Positions 58,004-64,000 of a DNA stretch of 64,000 nucleotides are shown here, in pieces (position 1 is the first letter of the stretch; each line of letters starts with the position of its first letter). A program made the translations under genes and the position numbers. The stretch is from Roseovarius sp. (GTDB lineage: Bacteria > Pseudomonadota > Alphaproteobacteria > Rhodobacterales > Rhodobacteraceae). The stretch covers positions 1 through 64,000 of the forward strand of contig JAOSKR010000001.1 in assembly GCA_027493545.1 (NCBI GenBank). The letters are read 5' to 3'. Under the pieces are notes generated by a model that did no database searches, was not told where the DNA came from, and saw only the letters and a program-made list of their open reading frames with translations.

Positions 58004-58187
58004 GTACAAGCGTGAATGCCTTCGTCTTTGCGAACAGGCCGGGCTTGACGTTGCGTGCGTCGAACACCGCAGCCGCCACCTCGCCATGCACACCACGAAG
58101 GGTCTTCTGATCTTTCCTAGTACGCCGAGCGATTATCGCTGGCGCATGAACATGCGGGCCCAGGCGCGCCGGCTTGCGCGGAGCTGA
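57996..58187 (+). CDS. HicA-like small protein
   Basis: 63 residues: SKYKRECLRLCEQAGLDVAC, VEHRSRHLAMHTTKGLLIFP, STPSDYRWRMNMRAQARRLA. The central G-L-x-V...E-H-x-x-x-H-L...FPSTPSD pattern is like the HicA/dsRBD-fold mRNA interferases, with the His of the R-H-L stretch at the usual catalytic place. Its ATG overlaps the stop of the HTH gene by eight bases (ATGTCTAA), a typical toxin-antitoxin arrangement, though the partner is not a classical HicB. Confidence 0.5.
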   Translation: MSKYKRECLRLCEQAGLDVACVEHRSRHLAMHTTKGLLIFPSTPSDYRWRMNMRAQARRLARS

Positions 58188-58191
58188 CTAT

Positions 58192-59535
58192 TCATCTGGC
58201 AGCGCCGGTAGACGTCTCGCCGTCTGCTTGCGCTGCTCCTAAACGCTCGGCCTTCACCTCGGCGAAGGTCCGGCCGTCGCCGTCGAGGATCGCGTCGCGG
58301 CCAGTATCGGCCTGCCAGCGCTCGATGGCGACATCGACATAGGCGGGGCTGATCTCCATCGCGAAGACGCGGCGGCCGTTGGCCTCGCCCGCCATGATCT
58401 GCGAGCCGGAGCCCGAGAACGGCTCGTAGCAGAGGCCACCGCGGGCGACGTGCTGGCGCATCGGGATGCCGAAGGCGTCGAGCGGCTTCGGCGTCGGATG
58501 ATCGGGGCGTTCGTCCTTCGCAAAGGACGGCATTTCCCAGGTCGAGGGCAGCGTCTGCTCGGCGACCTTCGGCGGGCGGTTCGGGCGGCGCCAGCCCATG
58601 AAGCAGGGCTCGTGTTTCCATAGGTAATGGGACCGGGTGAGAACCCCACGGTCCTTCACCCAGATGATCTGCTGGTGAACGAAGGCGCCGGCCTTCTCCC
58701 AGCAGGCTTCGAGCATCGCCTGGCGGCGGGAGGCGTGCCAGCAGTACCAGGCGGCGTCCTCAGTGATCGCCCCCGCGACGGCAGCGGCGATGAAACCGTC
58801 GTAGAGCTCCGCGCCCTGCGAACTGTCGTCCCAGGTCGTACCGTAGGACGCGGACCAATCCTTGTTTCGCGTCGGGTGGTTCGAGCCGTCGTAGTCCACG
58901 AGATACGGCGGATCGGTGGCGAACAGGATCGCGCGCTCGCCGTTCATCAGGCGGCGAACGTCCTCGTGGTTCGTGCTGTCCCCGCAGAGCAGCCGATGGT
59001 CACCGAGGATCCACAGGTCACCCGTCCGCGAGGCGGGGTTGCGCGGCGGTTCGGGGATGGTCACCGGCGGCACGGAGCCTCCGGCGCCACCTTCTTCTTC
59101 ACCGCCCTCGTCCGGATCGAATGCCAGCAGCTTGTCCAGCTCGCCGTCCGAAAACCCGACCAGCGACAGGTCGTAGTCGTCGGCCAGCAGGTCCTGCAGC
59201 TCGGCGGAGAGCAGCGCCTCGTCCCAGCTGCCGAGTTCCGTCAGCTTGTTGTCCGCGATGCGATAGGCCCGCCGTTGCGCCTCGGTCAGATGCCCGAGCA
59301 CGATCACCGGCGCCTCGGTCAGCCCGAGCTGCGTCGCGGCCAGCACGCGCCCGTGGCCCGCGATCAGCTCGCCGTCCGCGCCGACGAGGCAGGGCACGGT
59401 CCAGCCGAACTCGGCCATGCTGGCGGCGATCTTGGCGACCTGGTCGGGCCCATGCACCTTCGCGTTCTTCGCGTAGGGCTGGAGCTTGGCCAGCGGCCAT
59501 GTCTCGATCCGCTCGGGGGCGAAGCTCAGCGTCAT
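58192..59535 (-). CDS. ParB-domain DNA methyltransferase
   Basis: 447 residues from ATG 59535. The N-terminal ParB/sulfiredoxin-like domain has ETWPLAKLQPYAKNAKVHGP, VPCLVGADGELIAGHGRVLA, QRRAYRIADNKLTELGSWDE. A DNA methyltransferase follows: GDHRLLCGDSTNHEDVRRLM, ILFATDPPYLVDYDGSNHPT (catalytic DPPY), and the SAM site GGLCYEPFSGSGSQIMAGEA. Motif order is beta-class, target N4-cytosine or N6-adenine. Intact. It would guard phage DNA from host restriction or mark it for replication. It faces the HicA-like gene (4-bp gap). Confidence 0.9.
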   Translation of the reverse strand: MTLSFAPERIETWPLAKLQPYAKNAKVHGPDQVAKIAASMAEFGWTVPCLVGADGELIAGHGRVLAATQLGLTEAPVIVLGHLTEAQRRAYRIADNKLTELGSWDEALLSAELQDLLADDYDLSLVGFSDGELDKLLAFDPDEGGEEEGGAGGSVPPVTIPEPPRNPASRTGDLWILGDHRLLCGDSTNHEDVRRLMNGERAILFATDPPYLVDYDGSNHPTRNKDWSASYGTTWDDSSQGAELYDGFIAAAVAGAITEDAAWYCWHASRRQAMLEACWEKAGAFVHQQIIWVKDRGVLTRSHYLWKHEPCFMGWRRPNRPPKVAEQTLPSTWEMPSFAKDERPDHPTPKPLDAFGIPMRQHVARGGLCYEPFSGSGSQIMAGEANGRRVFAMEISPAYVDVAIERWQADTGRDAILDGDGRTFAEVKAERLGAAQADGETSTGAAR

Positions 59536-59997
59536 GGTCGGGTGGTTTCCGTCGATGAGGTGGATGCCGGCCGGACTCCGGATTCCGGATGCCACGCCGG
59601 ACTCCACGCGGGGTCCGGCGGTGTCCGAGGTATCCGGCCCGAAGGCCAGCTTTCATTGGGGTTTGCGCGGGAGGCGGGTGGCTCCGGCTTCCGGGTGGCT
59701 TCCCAAAAATCCGGCCCTGACGCTGGCGAAATATCGCGCCAAGCCCGCCAGCATACGCAGGTCGCGCGGAAGGAACCGCGAACTCGGCCGAGGGGCGTGG
59801 TGGGGGCGGGCAGTCGACCCGCAAGGAAAGGATAAGCGCCTTCCCTTTCTTAGCGGACTCCGCCAACGAAAGGATGGTTTCGTTCGGGACCGCGCCGCGC
59901 GCGCCTCTCCCGAGCCTATCCCGAACCTAGCCCCTGAACCGGTTTTCTGTCCCGTCGAAAACTGTCCGCCGCACACCTTCCCCTGTGGCGCGCAGAG
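59536..59997. other. non-coding stretch upstream of the methyltransferase
   Basis: About 460 bp. Open frames exist on both strands but none has a family pattern. It contains GGAAAGGATAAGCGCCTTCC-type near-palindromes around 59825-59850. Probably regulatory; no clear promoter. Confidence 0.4.
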
Positions 59998-60426
59998 CTA
60001 CGCGCCACCAGCCAGCTCGATCACGCGGCGCTTCGACAGGTTGCGGTTGAACCGACGCCGGTTGAGCTTCAGCGAGATGACGCAGAGCCCGTAGAGCCAG
60101 TGCTGATGGGCGGCCGAGCGCTGCAGCCCGACCGTCCAGCAGATGGTCTTCCACCGCTCGCCATGGGCGCGCATCCAGACGATCTTGCCGTCGACGGGGT
60201 CGAGGCAGGCGGTCCAGGTCAGCGTCTCCTCCATCCGGCTGATCGCCTGCGGCGAGGGAAGCACCCGCATCGGCTTCGCCTCCTGGCCCACCTTGTCGGC
60301 GAAGGAATGGATGATCTCGGGCCATGTGCTGAAGTAGCCCTGCCGTCGCGGCTCGGGCAGGCGCTTGAGCACGAAGGCCGCTTCAGCGAGGCGAGCCTCG
60401 ACGAGGGACGGGGTCCACTTATCCAT
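59998..60426 (-). CDS. DUF6362 phage protein
   Basis: 142 residues from ATG 60426: DKWTPSLVEARLAEAAFVLK, RLPEPRRQGYFSTWPEIIHS, FADKVGQEAKPMRVLPSPQA, ISRMEETLTW, and an HTH-like end WKTICWTVGLQRSAAHQHWL. Basic C-terminus. Family seen in alphaproteobacterial phage replication regions, with a DNA-binding look. The start overlaps the next gene upstream by eight bases. Intact. Confidence 0.78.
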   Translation of the reverse strand: MDKWTPSLVEARLAEAAFVLKRLPEPRRQGYFSTWPEIIHSFADKVGQEAKPMRVLPSPQAISRMEETLTWTACLDPVDGKIVWMRAHGERWKTICWTVGLQRSAAHQHWLYGLCVISLKLNRRRFNRNLSKRRVIELAGGA

Positions 60427-60619
60427 GGCGCCCTCCCTCGTCGGAGGGGCGCGGCCCATAGAGCTTTTCGCCGAGCTGGCGCACGAGTTCGCGTTCCGGC
60501 CAGGTCAGCCGCGCGTCCTCGAGCGAGACGGCAAGCAGACCCTGCTCGCGCCAGCCGTCGCGCTTCACCTGGTCCGGATCCCGGCGCTGGCCGCCGTAGC
60601 CCTTGGGATGCCACCTCAT
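60419..60619 (-). CDS. small hypothetical phage protein
   Basis: 66 residues: MRWHPKGYGGQRRDPDQVKR, DGWREQGLLAVSLEDARLTW, PERELVRQLGEKLYG. Basic at the start, helical at the end. It overlaps both neighbours (four and eight bases), so it is very likely a real gene of the replication operon. No family known to me. Confidence 0.65.
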   Translation of the reverse strand: MRWHPKGYGGQRRDPDQVKRDGWREQGLLAVSLEDARLTWPERELVRQLGEKLYGPRPSDEGGRHG

Positions 60620-61137
60620 GCGACACCCCCGTTCGTCTCGATCGCCCAGAGCAGGATCGCGATGGCGTCGGCCTCGTTGTCGTCGGCGGGGCTGAACCCG
60701 CGGCCGCGTGCCGCGGCAATCATCGCCTCCTTGGGCGCGTTGCCCTTGCCGGTGGCGTGGCGCTTGATCGTGCCGACGGGAACGCCGGCATAGGGCACGC
60801 CCCGCAGTTCCGCCCATGCGGTCAGCGTGGCCATGAGCCCGCCATAGACATGGGCCGCATCGGTTCCGGCGTGGCGGCGCACCTCCTCGAACCAGATCGC
60901 CGCCAAGGGTCCGTAGAGCCGATTGATCTCGGTGAGCCAGTTGGTGAAGCGCAGGTAGCGCATGCCGCCGCCGTCATAGCGGCCGGGCCTGAAGCTCGCG
61001 GTCCCGCTGGTGATGAGCCCGTCCGGGGCGCGCAAGGCCCAGCCGGTGCTGGTGCCGAGATCCAGCGCGAGAATGCAGCGGTCGAGAGTGCCGGCAGCCG
61101 TGAGAGGCGCCGGGGCGATGTGTGGGGAGCGGTCCAT
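60616..61137 (-). CDS. RuvC-like Holliday-junction nuclease
   Basis: 173 residues from ATG 61137, preceded by GAGGAGG. RNase H-like fold: LDRCILALDLGTSTGWAL (first Asp), AIWFEEVRRHAG (Glu), VPVGTIKRHATGKGNAPKEA, and ADDNEADAIAILLWAIETNG (final acidic pair). The layout is that of RuvC-type and phage junction resolvases. It would trim branched DNA before packaging. Intact. The gene start lies after the repeat-rich gap. Confidence 0.87.
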   Translation of the reverse strand: MDRSPHIAPAPLTAAGTLDRCILALDLGTSTGWALRAPDGLITSGTASFRPGRYDGGGMRYLRFTNWLTEINRLYGPLAAIWFEEVRRHAGTDAAHVYGGLMATLTAWAELRGVPYAGVPVGTIKRHATGKGNAPKEAMIAAARGRGFSPADDNEADAIAILLWAIETNGGVA

Positions 61138-61529
61138 GACGACCTCCTCTTCGATTGAGAGGCCGGGGCGGCACGGCTGCCTGATGAGGGCAGCACGCGC
61201 GCCCGGGCCAGGATCGCGAGGTCTGGTCAGGGTCACGTTGTCGTTGCCGGGGGCGCCCGGCGCTTCCTTCAATGGCTTCACCCCGTCCGCTTGAAGGAAG
61301 TGGGGCCGCAAGCCATTGGCAGAATGAGGATAAATCTCTTCTTTCAATATTTCAGTTTCTTCATGGGGTATGTGTTTGGCTTCCATCCCCACCCACGCGC
61401 GCGAGGGTCCTTGCGTGAAATATTGAAAGAAGCCCCGCGCGCCGGATTTCCGTTGCGGGACGTGGGCTTGGGCGAGAACTTCCTTCAAATGAAGGATGGG
61501 GGCGGTTGAAGAAAGCATCGTCCCGGCCC
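61138..61529. repeat. repeat-rich gap: CTTCCTTCAA-type inverted repeats
   Basis: A 17-bp perfect inverted pair, CTTCTTTCAATATTTCA (61338-61354) and its exact complement (61416-61432). A 10-bp perfect pair CTTCCTTCAA (61263-61272) and TTGAAGGAAG (61291-61300). A 7-bp palindrome TCCTTCA-AA-TGAAGGA (61481-61496). So five or six versions of one CTTCNTTCAA word occur within 240 bp, AT-rich in a GC-rich genome. It lies between the primase-helicase and RuvC-like genes. Candidate phage replication origin or repressor-operator array. No protein-coding look, though open on the minus strand. Confidence 0.75.
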
Positions 61530-63811
61530 TCACCGCAGCGCCCGGAAGCGCATGGCTTTCCGCCCCCGGTCTCCTGTTCGACCGGGACGATGTCGCCGCT
61601 CTCGACCAGCGTGAGCAGGATGTCGTCGCGGTCGCGCGCGCGGAGCCATTGCGAGGCGCGGGTCAGCTCGGACTTGGTGACGCCGGACGCCCCCGCCTTG
61701 CGGATGATCTCGCGCAGGCGTTTCAGATGCGCCTCGGTCTCGGTGTCGGCGACATGGCGCTCGACGGCGTCGATGGTGCGCCGGGCGAAGTGGCGCACGA
61801 AGTCGATGGCCCAGACAACCTCCTCGACCCGGATGACCGGCTGGACCGCATCGCGCCCCACGGCCAGGACGAGCGCGACCTTGGCTGCGTTCTCAGCGAT
61901 CCGGGCGAGGATCGGCGTCTGGAATGTGCCGGCCGCGGCCCTGAGCTCGGCCGTGATCTCTTCGCCCAGCGCGTCGAAGCGCGCCTGCGCGTCGTCGTCC
62001 ATCGGCACCGTCATCGGATCGACGGCCGTCTCGGGCCCGGAGGTCCGGCCGGCCAGGTTGCCGCTCGCCCCGCCACCCTCGGCAAGACGCTGCAGCCCTT
62101 CGATCAGCGGTCGCGGCGACGTGCGCAGCCCGGCCCGACGGTTTTCGTCCGGATAGTCCTCCTCGCTCGGCAGGATGATGAACCGGGCGAGCGAGCCGTC
62201 CACGACATTCGCGCCCTGCAGCGCCCCCCAGAAATGCAGCGGCGTCGTCGTGCCGTAGACGCAGAGGCAGGGCTGGACGATGTCGCGCCGCTCGTTCGAG
62301 CCGTCCCGGTTGGCGTATTCCGCACCGAGGAAGACCCCGCAGGCCGCGGTGTAGAGCTCGGTCATGTTGTCGAGGATCTCGGTGACGTGGCGCGGGCTGC
62401 GCTTCCGGTCGGCCGCCGCCGCGAGGAACATCCCGAACTCGTCGATCTGGAACAGGATCGCCGGCTGACGGTGGAGCGCGGTCAGGAGCCCCGCGCCCGA
62501 GGCGATCTTGTTGCCGCCGAGGTGGTGCGCGAGTCCGGCCTCGAAGAACAGTTCGTTGACGACCTCGCGGGCGTGGTTCTTGCCCGACCCGCTGTCCGCG
62601 ATGCCGACGATGTAGAGGTTCGTGCGCAGGTCGGTCGTCGTGCGGTAGCGCCGCCCCATCAGCGCGCCGAGGGCGCAGAGGCTGGCGCCCACCGCGAGAA
62701 GCGGCTGCGGTCTGCGCGCGGTGTCGATCATGTACCGCGCGAGATCGCCCACGAGCCCGCCCGGGATCGCCAGCGAGAAGGACGGCGCAGGCGGGAGTAT
62801 CGGCGCCGAGGTTTCGGGCTGGGCGAGCCGCGCGAGGAGGCCGGCCGCGGGATGCTCGTCGCCTTCGCAATCCTTCTGACTGCCGTCGAGCAGCAGGTCG
62901 GGGTCGGGACGCCAGCCCTTCTCCATGGCGAGGTGATAGATCGTGCCGGCGCCGATCCGCGCGGGTCTGAAGCTCGCCCATGCCTTCGCTGTCGCGGCCG
63001 GGTCGTTCTTGGCCGCCTGCGCAGACCAGTCGGCGAAGAGCGTCTCACCCTCCTCGCCCAGCGCGCCCTTCAGCGCCATGCCGATGCGCATCCAGCTGTC
63101 GTAGTCGAGCTCGGCGTTCGGCAACCAGGCGAGCGCGCTCCGGATCGCGGCCAGCGTGCCGGCCTGTGCGTGCCCCGGCAGACACGGATGTCCGGTCCCG
63201 TTCGCCGCCTTTGCACCGAGGCTCTTCGGGCGCAGATCGGGCGGGATCAGCGCCAACGCCTCGTCGAGGAAGGCCGCCGCCCGGTCGCCGTCGATTTCGG
63301 GCAGGCTCTCGATGTCGAGATCCGCGAGCCCCTCGTCCGGCCACGCATAGGGCTGGCCGGTGTCGGGATGCTTGGCATAGGCCACGAACTGCTGCCCGAG
63401 GCAGAGCATTTCCAGTGGCGCGCGCCGGATCCCGGCGAAGGGCTCGGTCGCGCGATAGACAAGGAGCCGCTTCGGCGGCTTGCCGATCCTGAGCGCCGGC
63501 GTATCACCCAAGCGTTCGCGGGCAAGCCGCTCGATGCGCAGCGCCAGCTCGCCATCCTCGGCGATGTCGATGTCGAGTGCTGCGACCGCACCGCCGACGA
63601 TCCCGACACCGCAGTCGGGCCAGTTGGACCAGGTCGCGACCTCGATCTCGGTCGTGGCGCGGGTCGCATGCCGGTTCCACTGCGGGTAGTCGTGCCAGCC
63701 CGCTCGGGCGAACTGGCCGGGCTTCTTGGTGCCGGGCGCGATCGGCAGGATCGCGTAGCCGTTGGTCACGAGGCGCGCGCCGACGCGCGCCATCCATGAG
63801 GTGTCCGCCAT
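61530..63811 (-). CDS. primase-helicase (PrimPol type)
   Basis: About 760 codons. The N-terminal primase-polymerase (PrimPol) domain has GYAILPIAPGTKKPGQFARA, NWPDCGVGIVGGAVAALDID (catalytic Asp-x-Asp), LLVYRATEPFAGI and FVAYAKHPDTGQPYAWPDEG. A C-terminal helicase follows with the P-loop VGIADSGSGKNHAREVVNEL and LFQIDEFGMFLAAAADRKRS. The natural end is probably RKAMRFRALR with a stop at 61530; as given (one G missing near 61560) the frame runs on to 61361. It would start and unwind phage DNA. Overlaps the gene upstream (ATGA). Confidence 0.88.
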
Positions 63812-64000
63812 CAGAAGGGCACCTCCGGGATCATGCCGTCGAGCCGCGCGCGGTCCTTCGACGCCGGTCGCGCAGGTGGTCGCAGTAGCCGGTGACGATC
63901 ACCTCGACGAAGGTGTCCCACTCCGTCTCGCTCAGCTGGGCAAGATCCGTCCGGCCGAGGCTGTCGAGATAGGCGCCGCCGGCCTTGCCACCCTCGACCA
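63811..64000 (-). CDS. phage replication-region protein, C-terminal part (runs off the edge)
   Basis: Visible: VEGGKAGGAYLDSLGRTDLA, QLSETEWDTFVEVIVTGYCD, then after a probable indel near 63867, KDRARLDGMIPEVPF and the stop. About 63 codons seen. Small protein family often found before the primase in these phages; I cannot name its function. Its stop overlaps the primase start by four bases. Confidence 0.55.
   Translation of the reverse strand, partial: GRGWQGRRRLSRQPRPDGSCPAERDGVGHLRRGDRHRLLRPPARPASKDRARLDGMIPEVPF

Noticed and set aside
61496..63799. 767-codon plus-strand frame opposite the primase-helicase
   Set aside because: The minus strand has clear PrimPol and P-loop motifs; this frame has none.
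1..64000. CRISPR arrays
   Set aside because: No evenly spaced direct repeats with unique spacers seen.

Overview
The window looks like a high-GC alphaproteobacterium of the Rhodobacterales (Paracoccus/Rhodobacter-like). The clues are the codon use, the prophage tail genes that resemble the Rhodobacter gene transfer agent (GTA), and several families typical of that order (DUF2793, DUF2460, DUF2163, DUF6441, DUF6880). I assigned it from protein families recognised by eye; no search was run.

Layout. (1) 1-8.3 kb is an insertion-sequence graveyard. It holds an IS256 remnant, a full-length IS66 element, the right end of an IS21 element, a broken HTH gene, a DUF3883 nuclease-like gene, and two copies of an internally deleted IS6-family element. 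The IS6 copies flank a TraR/DksA zinc-finger gene and a broken exported deacetylase/glutaredoxin-like gene. (2) 8.4-17.5 kb is a defence-like cluster read in one direction: a restriction helicase with a C-terminal nuclease motif, a NYN-domain RNase-like protein, a beta-class (type III Mod-like) DNA methyltransferase, a small basic protein, and a UvrD-like helicase with a RelE/ParE-like N-terminal domain. Every large gene here is broken by many single-base indels. (3) 17.6-21.9 kb holds an IS5 remnant, an IS21 element with broken istA/istB, a serine recombinase that has lost its start and catalytic serine, and the 3' half of a tRNA-Met gene that looks like an attachment-site scar. (4) 22.1-33.7 kb is a second island: a DUF6880 gene, an intact tyrosine integrase, an excisionase-like HTH gene, a type I restriction-modification operon (hsdM, hsdS, an unknown gene, hsdR) and a COG2958/HrgA-like gene. 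(5) 33.8-64 kb is a siphovirus-type prophage running off the right edge. Its head genes are lambda-like (GpA terminase, lambda-type portal, gpW, protease-capsid fusion). Its tail genes are GTA-like (DUF2460, DUF2163, NlpC/P60, giant baseplate protein). A lysis cassette sits inside the tail operon. Next come a small plus-strand regulatory block and a replication block (ParB-MTase, DUF6362, RuvC-like, primase-helicase).

How it works together. Structural and replication genes lie on the minus strand and are tightly overlapped (ATGA junctions). The plus-strand block at 55.9-58.2 kb divides packaging from replication. The 8.4-17.5 kb cluster and the hsd operon are both host-defence modules next to recombinase or integrase genes, as expected for exchangeable islands.

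Caution. Almost every long gene carries one or more +1/-1 changes, very often in short G/C runs, including genes of quite different kinds (restriction enzymes, phage capsid, terminase). The density is extreme at about 10.5-17.5 kb. This pattern suggests sequence error at least as much as gene decay, so most 'pseudogene' labels here mean 'reading frame broken as given'.
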